A DNA stretch of 31,277 nt from a virus: IMG/VR virus record IMGVR_UViG_3300044631_002201, positions 1-31,277 of that record; one strand, written 5' to 3'. The notes beneath the pieces were generated by a model. It ran no database searches. It was not told where the DNA came from and saw only the letters and a program-made list of their open reading frames with translations. The translations under genes and the position numbers were made by a program. Of the stretch, positions 1 to 8,049 are shown one piece after another. Within the stretch, counting starts at the first letter, position 1, and each line of letters begins with the position of its first letter.

Positions 1-1684
1 CCACAGGGCCGTTGTCGCCGGTGCGGGCGGAAGGTGCGAAACCGGACGGGAACAGGAACTGCAGAGCGGTGCTCTCCAGATCCGTGGGCACCATCAGATA
101 GGAAGGCGTGAGGTTGATGGTGTTGCCAGCCAGGTCGGTCTGCTTGCGCATGGCCTTCTTCGCGGTGTTGAACCCGCTGGTGGTAATCGCCAGGCCGGTG
201 GAGCCGCCCATGTTGTTGTGGGCTGCATTGAACAGCGCCACGCTGTCCACGCTGGTCACGGCATTGCCGGTGATCAGGCCCCAGATGATGTTGCTCTCAA
301 GGCGGCGGAATCCGCGGCCGAGCATCTCGGGAACACGCTCCAGAGCGCTCAGATCATCGTTGATGATCGCCTGGCGGGTGACGGTCACCTTGCGGGCGTA
401 GGTGGCCAGCTTCCAAGTGTGCTGAGCCTCAACCAGAGTCCCGGCCTTGTACTCGCCACCTTCGAGCAATGCCTCAGGGGTGAGTGCACCGGCGACAATC
501 AAATCGTTGGCGTTTTTGAAGTCGGGCAGGTTGCGCTGACGGGCGATCGGTCGCCAGGTGTGGGGCTCCTCCTGATAGGCAGCGTCGAGAGTCTTGCCGG
601 CCAGGTTGGAAAACAGCAGCGGGAAGTCGCTGGTGCTGTGGAAACCACGGCTGACCAGTTCGGTCTTGCTCATGCCCCGGGTGTTGGTGCCGCGGGATTC
701 CAGATACTGGCGGGTCAGTTCCAGCAGGGTGTAGGAGCGAAACTCGCGGCCCAGGTCGGCGTCGTCGCCCTTGAGGGTGCCGGGGCGGATGCGGGCTTCC
801 AGGCCCAGGCTGATGCCGCGCATCAGGGTGTCGCCGCTGTCACGGGTGACGGCGATCTGGGCGGGATGACCCAGAGGGGCGGGGCCGTCAGCGGCGCGGG
901 TGTCGCCGCCCTCAAGGCGCAGGCGCATCAGGCGCACGGCCTCACGGCTGCACTCGGTCACGGTCTTGCCGGAGCGCACCAGCTCATCGGTCTGGGCGTC
1001 GGTCAGGCCAGCATCGCGGCCGAGACGCAGGATCTCGTTTTCGCGGCGGAGTTCGGAAGCGGTGCGCTGCAGCTCGGTGTCTGCGGCGGCCACGGGGGCG
1101 GGGGAAGGGGAAGGATCGGCGCTGCGCTGAGCGTCGATAGGCGCCGGGTCACCCCCGGCCTTGGTGAGGTCTTCGGTCATCGGGGGATCAGCGGGATTGA
1201 TCGTGTGCTGTTGGTCGCCGCGCATCACGGCATGCGTGTCCTGCCCGATCGGCACCAGAGAAACCAGATTCGGTTCCCAGTCGGTGCCGATCAGCAGGTT
1301 CCTGGCGCGGTCTTCGCGGTGCCGGTAGATCCGGGCATCCACAGAGAACCGGGCCGAGCCGGTCCGCAGCCGCGGCAGAGCGATGTCCATCGCAGCGGCG
1401 GGGCCGTCCACTACCACCTCACCGATCAGCTCGGTGATGCCTTCGTTGTTCCGCTGCAGCGACAGATTGGTAACCGCGCCCCAGATCGTGTCTGAGCTGC
1501 GCTTGTGGTCGTAGTCCGTCGGCAGCGGCCGCTTGGGCCACCGGATCGCTTCGTTGGTGTGGAGCAGCTGGAACCCATCGCCAACGTCGGCGTCCGTGCT
1601 GATGACGATCGTCGCGGTGCGAGTTTCCTCGTTCCACGAGTTCGGCGCCAGCAGCGCCATCCGTTGGATCTGTTGATGGTCCAT
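1..1684 (-). CDS. Prohead protease/major capsid protein fusion (3' end outside window)
   Basis: This reading frame starts with ATG at 1684 and stays open for 561 codons to the left edge, so its C-terminus is missing. Residues 1 to about 130 resemble the phage prohead protease: a candidate catalytic His60 lies in YDHKRS and a candidate Ser114 in ARFSVDAR. A Pro/Ala-rich linker with a short polar, coiled-coil-like stretch follows (about residues 180-240, possibly scaffold). From about residue 270 the sequence looks like an HK97-fold capsid protein of the Mu gpT type. Fused protease-capsid polypeptides are a known phage arrangement; self-cleavage would release the capsid subunit. It lies 16 bp after the portal gene, in the usual head-gene order. 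The fusion is read directly because no stop separates the two parts. Family assignment is from remembered motifs, not a search. Confidence 0.85.
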   Translation of the reverse strand, partial: MDHQQIQRMALLAPNSWNEETRTATIVISTDADVGDGFQLLHTNEAIRWPKRPLPTDYDHKRSSDTIWGAVTNLSLQRNNEGITELIGEVVVDGPAAAMDIALPRLRTGSARFSVDARIYRHREDRARNLLIGTDWEPNLVSLVPIGQDTHAVMRGDQQHTINPADPPMTEDLTKAGGDPAPIDAQRSADPSPSPAPVAAADTELQRTASELRRENEILRLGRDAGLTDAQTDELVRSGKTVTECSREAVRLMRLRLEGGDTRAADGPAPLGHPAQIAVTRDSGDTLMRGISLGLEARIRPGTLKGDDADLGREFRSYTLLELTRQYLESRGTNTRGMSKTELVSRGFHSTSDFPLLFSNLAGKTLDAAYQEEPHTWRPIARQRNLPDFKNANDLIVAGALTPEALLEGGEYKAGTLVEAQHTWKLATYARKVTVTRQAIINDDLSALERVPEMLGRGFRRLESNIIWGLITGNAVTSVDSVALFNAAHNNMGGSTGLAITTSGFNTAKKAMRKQTDLAGNTINLTPSYLMVPTDLESTALQFLFPSGFAPSARTGDNGPV

Positions 1685-1700
1685 GCCTCAGGCTACGGAG

Positions 1701-3134
1701 TTACTCCTGAGCTTCCGGTTCTGCATCCTCGGCAGGCGCGGCGGTGCGGCCGGGGGTGGCTGTCATGCCATCCACGCTCAGCGCCAGGCCTTTGGCGCGG
1801 GCGTCGGCCATGTCGGTCTCCAGCTCGGCCATCACTTCGGCGGGGATGAACCCAAGGGAGCGCTGCACTTCGGACAGGCTCATGAATCCAGCCTTCACAC
1901 CCTCGATCAGCGCCGTGATCTCCTTGGCCGGGTCCACCAACTCCCGGCGCGGCGGGGTCCAGATCATCCGGCGCGGGCCGCGCACCTGAGACAGGCGGGC
2001 GGCCTCGTTGAACCAGCGATGCACCGGGTCGAGCACCTGCGGGATTGTGATGTTCCAGCGCCAGGCTGCGACGTTGCGGTGAAACTCCAGCCACCCCATG
2101 CGGGCGCTGCTGAAATTCACGTCCGACAGGATGCCGGTCAGAGCCTCGAATGTGATCCCGTAGCCCGCTGCCACTGCGTGGAGGTGGTGTTTCTGGTGGC
2201 TCACGTAATCCGGCGACTGGGGCGGATTGGCGAAGGTGATCTGCTTGCCATCGGGCAGGATCTCGATCGCGCCCGGCTCCAGTGTTTCAGTGAGCGCTGT
2301 GGTGCTGGCCAGGTCGCTGGGCTCGTTGCTGTACACGAACGCCGTGAAACAGGCCGCGATCTTCGTTTTCAGCAGCATCGCCTGGGTGATGTCGTCAATA
2401 TCCCGCAGGTGCAGCAGCACCGCTGAGCCGAATGGCACGCCGATCGCCTGGCCGGCCCGGTTCACCTCGTAGGTGTGGATGATCTCGCTGGCTGGCACGA
2501 AGTCGCTCTGGATCTTCACCCCGTTCCATTCGGTCTCGCCCGGGTGGGTCTGCCGGATCCAGTAGCCCTCCAGTCGGCCGTCGCGGTCGTACTGCTGGCC
2601 GAACTTGATCCGGCTGCCGTCGTCCCGGCTGAAATCCAGCATGTCGGGCTCCATCACCTGCAGCCGCAGGCCCACTAGTCCCTGATCGGCCAGCCGCTCA
2701 TCCATCCGCCGCCGGATCAGGCAGCTGCCGCGCACGGCGGTGGTGCGGGCGATCAGCGACTGCAGGCCGTACCAGTTCAGCTTCCCGGCGTAGTCGCACT
2801 CGATCGTGTCCGCCCAGTCGTTCCAGGCCTGCTCATACCGCCGGCTGCCACCCTGCGGGCTGCCGATGATGCCATCCCCCACCCAGTTGTTGGTGATCAC
2901 CCGCACCGCCCGGTTGGCCCAGGGGTTGGAGTCCACCAGGTCTTGGTGCCGCCGCGTCAGCAGCCGCCAGGCGGTGCGGATGTCGGCGTTGGGTCCGCCG
3001 TTGCGGGTGTACCAGTTCTCTGTGCGCCTGGATTCCTTTGCCGACTCAAACGCCCGCAGATGGGTGATGGCCAGCTCTTTCTGCGCGGACTTGAGCGCCA
3101 GCTCCAGCTGATCGCGGGTCGGCTTGCGCGCCAT
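1701..3134 (-). CDS. Phage portal protein, lambda gpB family
   Basis: The 477-residue product would form the dodecameric portal ring at the capsid vertex through which DNA enters and leaves. The region after residue 45 (TRRHQDLVDSNPWANRAV, then the NNWVGDGI segment) is characteristic of the lambda gpB-type family. I chose ATG 3134 (MARKPTRDQ) because it sits 2 bp after the gpW-like stop and has an AGAGGGA Shine-Dalgarno sequence. The frame is open further upstream to 3341, but that extension only shadows the gpW-like gene. Neighbours on both sides are head genes. The length is somewhat shorter than lambda gpB, which carries a C-terminal part removed by protease. Confidence is high from context plus motif. 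Confidence 0.92.
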   Translation of the reverse strand: MARKPTRDQLELALKSAQKELAITHLRAFESAKESRRTENWYTRNGGPNADIRTAWRLLTRRHQDLVDSNPWANRAVRVITNNWVGDGIIGSPQGGSRRYEQAWNDWADTIECDYAGKLNWYGLQSLIARTTAVRGSCLIRRRMDERLADQGLVGLRLQVMEPDMLDFSRDDGSRIKFGQQYDRDGRLEGYWIRQTHPGETEWNGVKIQSDFVPASEIIHTYEVNRAGQAIGVPFGSAVLLHLRDIDDITQAMLLKTKIAACFTAFVYSNEPSDLASTTALTETLEPGAIEILPDGKQITFANPPQSPDYVSHQKHHLHAVAAGYGITFEALTGILSDVNFSSARMGWLEFHRNVAAWRWNITIPQVLDPVHRWFNEAARLSQVRGPRRMIWTPPRRELVDPAKEITALIEGVKAGFMSLSEVQRSLGFIPAEVMAELETDMADARAKGLALSVDGMTATPGRTAAPAEDAEPEAQE

Positions 3135-3136
3135 GC

Positions 3137-3334
3137 TCAGTCCCTCTTGAAGCTGGCGTAGTGCCGGCGGCGGCCAGCGCCGGCGATGCCAAGATCCTCC
3201 TCCATGGTGGCCTTGAGTTTCATCATGTCGGTGAGATTCCGGTACGAAACCTGCCGGCCGTTGCTGCTGACGGTGGTAACGCCCTCGGCAATCGCAGCCA
3301 CCAGGTCGTCGTACTGCTGCTGCGTAAATGCCAT
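3137..3334 (-). CDS. Head-tail joining protein, gpW-like
   Basis: This 65-residue protein matches lambda gpW in size, position and pattern. A helical N-terminus ending AAIAEGVTTV is followed by a short beta hairpin around NGRQVSY, a second helix (TDMMKLKATMEEDLG) and a basic tail (AGRRRHYASFKRD). In lambda, gpW plugs the portal after packaging and prepares the head for tail attachment. It lies between terminase and portal as in lambda (A-W-B). The start at 3334 has a strong GGGGAGG Shine-Dalgarno sequence in the 21-bp gap after the terminase stop. Confidence 0.88.
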   Translation of the reverse strand: MAFTQQQYDDLVAAIAEGVTTVSSNGRQVSYRNLTDMMKLKATMEEDLGIAGAGRRRHYASFKRD

Positions 3335-3355
3335 TGGACACCTCCCCGGTTCAGG

Positions 3356-5248
3356 CTACCGAGCGAGCCAAGTTCCCTTGCGGCGCTCGACGGCGGCAGG
3401 GGCGGCAGGGGCGGTGAGCTGCTGCGCGAGGCGATCCCACATCGTCCCCCGGGCGTACCTCCTAGACACCAGCTGCAGCGCGGCATAGGCCATCCGCGTG
3501 CAGTCGCCGCCCTCGTCGCGGCTGCCGGGTGGGCACTTCCATTCGTAGACCGTCTGGCCAGCTTGGCGCTTGGGCAGCTTCTTCCACGGGAACACCTCCG
3601 CCAGGAACTGATCAGTCGAGGCCTCGCCGAAGTGCAGATAGCCAGGCCCAGGTGTTTCCTGTCTCAGCCGGCCCTGCAGGTGCTGAATGCTGGTGTCATA
3701 GCCCACCGGATACAGCAGAACATCACGCCGGGTGGAGGCCTGATTCTTCCGGTCAACAAACACAGCCTTGCCCTTGTCAATCAGCGGCCGACCCTTGCCT
3801 GAAATGCCCTTCATGGGCGCCCACTTGCCCGCTCGGGTGCGGCACCAGTCGCGCACTTCCTTGGTCGCCAGGCCGCCATCGTCAATCCCGCCAAGGGCGA
3901 TCTGCAGCTCTACGCCATCCTCCCGGCGCCAGCGGGTCTCGCTGATCGCATCGAGCTGATCAAGGGTCTCGGTCTGCTGCGGGTCGCCGTCGATCTCGTA
4001 ATGGGCAATGTGCCAGCCCTCTTCGCCGCGGCCCCATCCCCAGACGGTCAGCACCAGCCGTTCGCCCACGGCGCCGCCGCCGCCCTGCACGTCCACGCCG
4101 GCGGTGAGCAGCAGCACGCCACCGGGCACGGTGCCGGCCGGGTAGCCGTTGCCGGCCTCCGCATCCTCGCGGCGCTTGGTCAGCCCCTCCACGTTCAGCT
4201 TGCCGGCGAGGGTGTCTTCCCAGGGCAGGCCCAGCACGGTGTTGTGGAAGGTCTGCATCAGGTCGGGGTCGCCCTTGCGCATCATCTCCAGCGCCTCCTG
4301 GTACTCCCGCACCAGCACGTCCCAGTCGGCTGCCGGTGAGTAGCTGTAGGCCGCCCAGATGTGGAAGCTCACCAGTCCCGGCACTTGGGAGACGGCCGTA
4401 GCCCGCCACTCACCCCGCTCCACCATCCAACGCTTTTTGCTGTGGGGGATCAGCTCGTGACAGTTCTGGCATTCGTACTTGCCGGCATCTTCGCCCTCCT
4501 TTCGCATCTGCTCCCACCGCAGCGTCTGGTGATCGCCGCAGAACGGGCAGGGCACATAGAACCGCCGCTGATCACCCTTCAGGAACCACTGCTCGGTCTT
4601 GCCGCCCACCTCCGCCTTGAAGATCGGCGTGCCGCCAATGGCAATCTTCCGGTCCCAGTAGTAGTCCGCCCGGTTCCGGCCCAGCTTGATCTGATCGCCC
4701 TCGCTGATCCGCTCGTAGGCGTCGGGCTCATCGAACAGCACCACCTTGCGCGACTTCCTGCGGAACGATCGGCCGCTGGCCGCGTTCACAATGTCGATCA
4801 GGCCGCCATTCGTGAGGATCTTCAGCAGGATGGTGTTGGTCGCCGTGTTCCTGGCCTTCGACTCCGACATCAGGCCCTGGAGCACAGGCGTGTCGTCAAA
4901 CAGTGGCTTGATCTCTTCCTTGCTGTAACCCTCGGCGTCTTCCTTGACCGGCTGAACCACCATGATTTCGCATGGATCGTGGTGGCTGTAGTACTGAATG
5001 ACCACGCCGTACATTTTCGTCCAGCCCACTCGGGCGGACTTCATGCAAGCCACCATCTCCACCTTGGGATCGGTGAAGCAGTCCAGGATTTCCCGCTGGT
5101 ACGGCAGGGTGCGCCAGTTCTGTTTCTGCGCCGTGCTGCCGGTGAGCACCGCGTTCTGATCGGCGTACTCGCTGAGCTGCAGCTTGGGCGATGGTTTGAA
5201 CCACCGCAGGATTTTGGCCTCCAGTTCGGCCACTGTGGCGCTGCTCAT
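3356..5248 (-). CDS. Terminase large subunit, GpA family
   Basis: The 630-residue protein is the ATP-driven DNA packaging motor and nuclease. The Walker A-like motif KSARVGWTK (residues 70-78) nearly copies the unusual lambda gpA P-loop. Walker B is VVLFDEPDA (169-177). A four-cysteine zinc site follows (CPFC at 234-237 and CQNC at 260-263), as in GpA-family terminases. The C-terminal half, with GVDVQGG at about 390 and GIDDGG later, fits the RNase H-like nuclease with its acidic residues. It overlaps the small-subunit gene by ATGA, showing translational coupling. GpA-type terminases usually cut cos sites, which suggests cohesive-ended packaging here; that is an inference. Confidence 0.96.
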   Translation of the reverse strand: MSSATVAELEAKILRWFKPSPKLQLSEYADQNAVLTGSTAQKQNWRTLPYQREILDCFTDPKVEMVACMKSARVGWTKMYGVVIQYYSHHDPCEIMVVQPVKEDAEGYSKEEIKPLFDDTPVLQGLMSESKARNTATNTILLKILTNGGLIDIVNAASGRSFRRKSRKVVLFDEPDAYERISEGDQIKLGRNRADYYWDRKIAIGGTPIFKAEVGGKTEQWFLKGDQRRFYVPCPFCGDHQTLRWEQMRKEGEDAGKYECQNCHELIPHSKKRWMVERGEWRATAVSQVPGLVSFHIWAAYSYSPAADWDVLVREYQEALEMMRKGDPDLMQTFHNTVLGLPWEDTLAGKLNVEGLTKRREDAEAGNGYPAGTVPGGVLLLTAGVDVQGGGGAVGERLVLTVWGWGRGEEGWHIAHYEIDGDPQQTETLDQLDAISETRWRREDGVELQIALGGIDDGGLATKEVRDWCRTRAGKWAPMKGISGKGRPLIDKGKAVFVDRKNQASTRRDVLLYPVGYDTSIQHLQGRLRQETPGPGYLHFGEASTDQFLAEVFPWKKLPKRQAGQTVYEWKCPPGSRDEGGDCTRMAYAALQLVSRRYARGTMWDRLAQQLTAPAAPAAVERRKGTWLAR

Positions 5249-5817
5249 CGCTCGCCCTCCGCCGCCAGCTCGAAGAGGGCCTCGCGGAGCATGTCCTTGA
5301 GGATCTCCACCTCTTCCGGGTCTAGGTGGGGGATTCGCTGCTTGGCTGCGCTGGCGGTCGCCAGGATGCGGGACTTTACCCGGCCAATGGTGTTGGCCCA
5401 GGCCCGCTCCACATCCTCGCGCTCCAGCAGCTGGCCTTCCTTCTGCTTGCGCTCCAGCTCCAGCAGGTTGGCCTGCTCGAATGCCTTGCGCTGCTGGCTG
5501 ATGGTGTAGGGCGGCAGCTCATCATCAGCCAGGGGCTCATCAGGCGGGCGCTGCGGTGGCGCGCTGGCGCGGGCGGTGTCATCGCGCACGCCGGGCTTGT
5601 CGCGCACCGCCTGGCGCTGATCGATGTTGGCCAGGTACTCATCCACCAGCAGGGCGGCCCGCACGCGCACCGGAGCGGCGCTGGCAGTGGAGCGCGGGAG
5701 CTTGCCTTGCTTGCAGAGCTTCTCCAGGTTCTGCCTGGTGCAGCTACGGCCGGTTTTGGCGCGGATCAGCTCGGAGCCCTTGCCAGCGCTCAGCAGTTGG
5801 TCGGTTGCAACCGTCAT
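5245..5817 (-). CDS. Terminase small subunit (Nu1-like), probable
   Basis: The 190-residue product is encoded directly before TerL, with ATGA overlap, where small terminase subunits lie. The N-terminus (GKGSELIRAKTGRSCTRQNLEKLCKQGKLP, about residues 13-42) looks like a winged-helix DNA-binding domain of the MerR/Nu1 type: a helix-turn-helix followed by a KLPR-like wing. The middle is Pro-rich and flexible. The C-terminal half is helical (ERKQKEGQLLEREDVERAWA), as in Nu1-like proteins that bind the large subunit. It would recognise packaging sites, probably those in the repeat-rich region just upstream. The ATG at 5817 lacks a clear Shine-Dalgarno sequence. Assignment is by position and fold pattern. 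Confidence 0.82.
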   Translation of the reverse strand: MTVATDQLLSAGKGSELIRAKTGRSCTRQNLEKLCKQGKLPRSTASAAPVRVRAALLVDEYLANIDQRQAVRDKPGVRDDTARASAPPQRPPDEPLADDELPPYTISQQRKAFEQANLLELERKQKEGQLLEREDVERAWANTIGRVKSRILATASAAKQRIPHLDPEEVEILKDMLREALFELAAEGER

Positions 5818-6081
5818 GCAACCAGCGTACGCGCGGGGTTGCGGTTCTGGATATATAGAGCGGAGCTTCCAGGGCTGGGCAACCTTATTGCGAAAATGGT
5901 ATCACCATAAGAATCGAGCGACGAGACGACCCATGCCAAGTCACCCCAGGGGGGACCCGCAGATCCCTTGCGCCGCAGTCGTTCTCATCAGATTCTCAAT
6001 AAGCTCACCGTCCTGACTGGGCTGGAGTGGTCTTGTTGATTCTCAATAAGCAATCAACGATCTCAGCGCATCAGCGCGAGA
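5818..6081. other. Non-coding repeat-rich region upstream of TerS, candidate cos/pac site
   Basis: These 264 bp hold no convincing gene. GCAACC/GGTTGC words cluster at 5806-5815 (as the palindrome GGTTGCAACC, inside terS), about 5819, about 5838 and about 5879. The element CTTATTGMGAA occurs once on plus (5884-5894) and twice on minus. The minus copies lie inside a perfect 14-bp direct repeat, GATTCTCAATAAGC, at 5991-6004 and 6038-6051. ATGGTATCACCAT is a 13-bp palindrome near 5897-5909. In lambda, cosN and the TerS-binding R sites lie just upstream of the small-subunit gene, so this is the natural place for the packaging site. The function is inferred from position and repeats only. Confidence 0.45.
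5852..5882 (-). promoter_or_regulatory. Candidate promoter for the packaging/head operon
   Basis: Reading the minus strand, TTGCCC (5877-5882) and the AT box TCTATATATCC (TATATA at 5852-5857) resemble -35 and -10 elements, with 17-19 bp spacing depending on register. The start codon of the small terminase gene lies 34 bp downstream. It is the only good promoter-like sequence upstream of the head genes. It differs from the leader family used by the small-gene operons, so these genes may be controlled separately. Confidence 0.4.
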
Positions 6082-6741
6082 TCAACGGGCGGAGGCCAGC
6101 GCCCGCTCTAGCGAGCTGCGCAGATACGGACCAGCGACGCGGCTGATCGTGGTCTGGCCGATGGCCTCCATTGGAAATCGCGGGCGGTAGCGCGGCTCGC
6201 GGCTCACCTCAATGAAGTACGGGAACAGCTGCTCACGTGATCGGCGGTACACACCAGCGGGCCTACCTCCGCCCTTGGGTGTGCCGATGAAGAATCCCCC
6301 GCGGTCAGTGGTTGAGAGGCCACGGGCGATCTGAGCGAAGAGCGCTTTTTTGGGGTTGCCTTTGTCGTCCAGGGCCAGTCGGGTAGGCACCAGCTTCCCT
6401 CTGACCCTGCCCCTACTCAGCCCCCGGAAATAGCCCTCAAACCCTTTGGGGTAGCGCTGCCCGCCCCGTATCTGCGGGCCGAAGTAGGGCCTGTTGGCCT
6501 GGGCCCCCACCAGGACCGTGGGGTCCTGTTTGGTCCCCCGCTGCACCAGGAAGGCGGTCTCGGTGAACCGGGTGGGGTCGTCGAAATACTGCCGGGTTCC
6601 CTCTGCCAGCGCCTTGCGCACATCGAACCCAGTGCGGTTCAGGGCCTGGCTGATCGCGAACGGCATCTGCCCGCGCATCGTGCCCAGCCAGAGCAAAGCG
6701 CGGGGCAGGTCGGACTGAATGTCCAGGCGCAGATCAGCCAC
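6082..6741 (-). CDS. Probable minor tail protein, lambda gpZ-like
   Basis: The 219-residue basic protein starts at GTG 6741. The segment MPFAISQALNRTGFDVRKAL (about residues 26-45) and the C-terminal pattern of a Pro-Met-centred helix (RFPMEAIGQTTISRVAGPYL) followed by SLERALAS recall the prophage minor tail protein Z family. That family is involved in tail-head completion, and its members begin with an AxAINR-type helix and end with a similar PMxxA helix. The Gly/Arg-rich middle looks disordered or nucleic-acid-facing. It is separated from the terminase genes by the candidate cos region, which is odd for a tail gene; in lambda gpZ is downstream of the head genes. I see no catalytic motif. 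The assignment is tentative. Confidence 0.45.
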   Translation of the reverse strand: MADLRLDIQSDLPRALLWLGTMRGQMPFAISQALNRTGFDVRKALAEGTRQYFDDPTRFTETAFLVQRGTKQDPTVLVGAQANRPYFGPQIRGGQRYPKGFEGYFRGLSRGRVRGKLVPTRLALDDKGNPKKALFAQIARGLSTTDRGGFFIGTPKGGGRPAGVYRRSREQLFPYFIEVSREPRYRPRFPMEAIGQTTISRVAGPYLRSSLERALASAR

Positions 6742-6779
6742 GTTCAGAACCGGATACCCACCCCCAGTCTGTCTGGGGC

Positions 6780-7085
6780 CTACCGAGATTCGAGCAGCTC
6801 CTCCAGCTCCATCCGCTTCAGGTCCAGGTCAGTGGGCAGATCCCAGGCCATCCACTCGTCGGGATCGTCGGCGCTGGTGATGGTGAGGCAGCCGACGGAA
6901 TTCCACGACGACACCCAGTTGAGGATCAGCTCCTGCCACCAGGCCAGCCACGGTGTCGAGCGGTCTAGCAGGTGCCAAGGGGTGGCGGCGCGCTTCACGG
7001 GGGCAGGGCATCTGCGCACAGTCTGCCAGCGGGCATAAAAACCCCCGCCTGCCAGGGCGAGGGTCGCGGTCCACTCGGACGCCAT
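6780..7085 (-). CDS. Hypothetical protein, 101 residues, Trp-rich
   Basis: I do not recognise a family. The protein is rich in tryptophan (ten, including LAWWQELILNW near residue 50), has an acidic C-terminus (DLPTDLDLKRMELEELLESR) and no predicted membrane segment long enough to be convincing. ATG 7085 follows the J-domain gene stop by 27 bp, and the gene ends 38 bp before the gpZ-like gene, so all three are probably co-transcribed. The WxxxL-rich hydrophobic core followed by charged residues suggests a small folded protein, perhaps a chaperone or tail accessory factor. That is only a guess from position. Confidence 0.55.
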   Translation of the reverse strand: MASEWTATLALAGGGFYARWQTVRRCPAPVKRAATPWHLLDRSTPWLAWWQELILNWVSSWNSVGCLTITSADDPDEWMAWDLPTDLDLKRMELEELLESR

Positions 7086-7112
7086 GTCCGAGAGCAGGCT
7101 ACAGGATGGCCG

Positions 7113-7613
7113 TCAGGCGGCGGCTAGCTGGCGGGGTGCGGCAGGCTGCTTGGCTTCGCTGCTGGTGAAACCCTGATAGCCGTACTTGGCGGCCAGCGTC
7201 TCCAGCCCGCCGGGGTTGCTGCGGCTCTTGCCGCACCATGCGGGCTTCCAGTACCAGCAGCTGCGGCCGGAGTGCCAGCGGCACTGCTGAGCCTTGAGCT
7301 GATCCTTGACGGGCTTGGTGTCACCCTGCACCCAGATCCAGTAGCCGATCAGGCTGATCTCTAGGTTGGGCAGCTTGAGCAGTTCAGCGATCACATCCAT
7401 GATCTCTTGCTCCGACTTGGCGTTGTACTTGTAGGTGCGGCCGTCGTTGGTCTTGCCGTTCTGGCCACTCAGGGCAGCGTGGTAGGCGGCATTGATCGCC
7501 TTCATGGTCTCCAGGTCGCCGCCGAGGTCGGGGTGGTGCTGGCGGGCGAGATCGCGGTAGGCGCGCTTGATCTCTTCAGGGGTGCTGAGGCCGGCGAAGT
7601 AGGTGGCGGTCAT
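7113..7613 (-). CDS. J-domain (DnaJ-like) protein
   Basis: Residues 8-50 form a short J-domain with the diagnostic HPD tripeptide at 27-29 (ARQHHPDLGG), which stimulates Hsp70 ATPase. The C-terminal half (ISLIGYWIWVQGDTKPVK, then CRWHSGRSCWYWKP) is the conserved module seen in small bacterial and phage J-proteins. It lacks the Gly/Phe and zinc regions of full DnaJ. I chose ATG 7613 (MTATYFAGL) rather than the upstream in-frame codon at 7679, because 7613 is preceded by the shared CCACTCGCCA leader and its promoter. The protein would recruit host DnaK, for example to remodel replication or assembly complexes, as lambda does through DnaJ; that role is inferred. Confidence 0.9.
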   Translation of the reverse strand: MTATYFAGLSTPEEIKRAYRDLARQHHPDLGGDLETMKAINAAYHAALSGQNGKTNDGRTYKYNAKSEQEIMDVIAELLKLPNLEISLIGYWIWVQGDTKPVKDQLKAQQCRWHSGRSCWYWKPAWCGKSRSNPGGLETLAAKYGYQGFTSSEAKQPAAPRQLAAA

Positions 7614-7725
7614 GGCTGGCTGGCGAGTGGTGGAGGGGCTTGCCTCCGATGTAAATATCCTACACCACTCCGAGCGCAAGTGAGCGCAAATGCACCCAAA
7701 CAGGCAGCCAGTTAACCGATCGTCA
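7614..7725 (-). promoter_or_regulatory. Leader cassette A: promoter, hairpin, CCACTCGCCA before J-domain gene
   Basis: On the minus strand, in order: TGACGAT (7719-7725, overlapping the stop of the upstream gene), GGGTGCA (7691-7697), a repeated TTGCGCTC, the -10 box TAGGAT (7657-7662), a hairpin GGAGG/CCTCC (7632-7636 with 7643-7647), then CCACTCGCCA (7621-7630) and ATG at 7613. There is no normal Shine-Dalgarno sequence close to the start. The same order of parts recurs at several other units in this window. Confidence 0.5.
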
Positions 7726-8046
7726 CACTTCGCCCAGCAGCTCGCGGAACTGCTCCAGGCTCATCACCACGAACTGATCGGCCGCGGCCGTGGTGCCCTT
7801 GCGCTTCACCACCAAGGCATGGAGGCGCTTGCCGGCGTTGACCTGCTGCTCCATCGCATCGCGCAGCCAGGCGCCGAGGCTCAGGGTGCGGCAGCACTTC
7901 GCCTGAATTGCGCAGCTCGGTGTCCACAGGTCGCCGCGGTCAAGGGTGGCGCCGGCAGGGATGCGCTCGCAGGGCATGCGCTCCGCCAGGTAGTCAGCGA
8001 TCAGCCGCTCAAAGGCCGAGCCCTTGCGTTTCTGGGGGTTGGCCAT
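7723..8046 (-). CDS. PD-(D/E)XK nuclease, Holliday junction resolvase-like
   Basis: The 107-residue protein has the layout of small phage resolvase-type nucleases. A basic start (ANPQKRKGSAFE, with Glu13 on the first helix) is followed by ATLDRGDLW (Asp39) and IQAK (Gln48, Lys50), the place of the usual (D/E)xK motif, and a C-terminal helix. The Gln in place of the usual Glu is noteworthy but occurs in related nucleases. The likely role is resolving branched DNA from recombination and replication before packaging. It starts 3 bp after the preceding gene and ends at the TGACGAT of the next leader, so it belongs to the two-gene unit beginning at 8436. Confidence 0.72.
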   Translation of the reverse strand: MANPQKRKGSAFERLIADYLAERMPCERIPAGATLDRGDLWTPSCAIQAKCCRTLSLGAWLRDAMEQQVNAGKRLHALVVKRKGTTAAADQFVVMSLEQFRELLGEV

Positions 8047-8049
8047 GGG

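Noticed and set aside
218-1495. Long plus-strand open frame (425 codons) opposite the capsid fusion
   Set aside because: The translation is low-complexity Ala/Gly/Val/Gln without domains, while the minus strand encodes a recognisable protease-capsid protein; it is a GC-rich shadow.
4361-5509. Long plus-strand open frame (382 codons) opposite terminase genes
   Set aside because: It spans two real minus-strand genes (TerL and TerS) with clear motifs; no domain in its translation.
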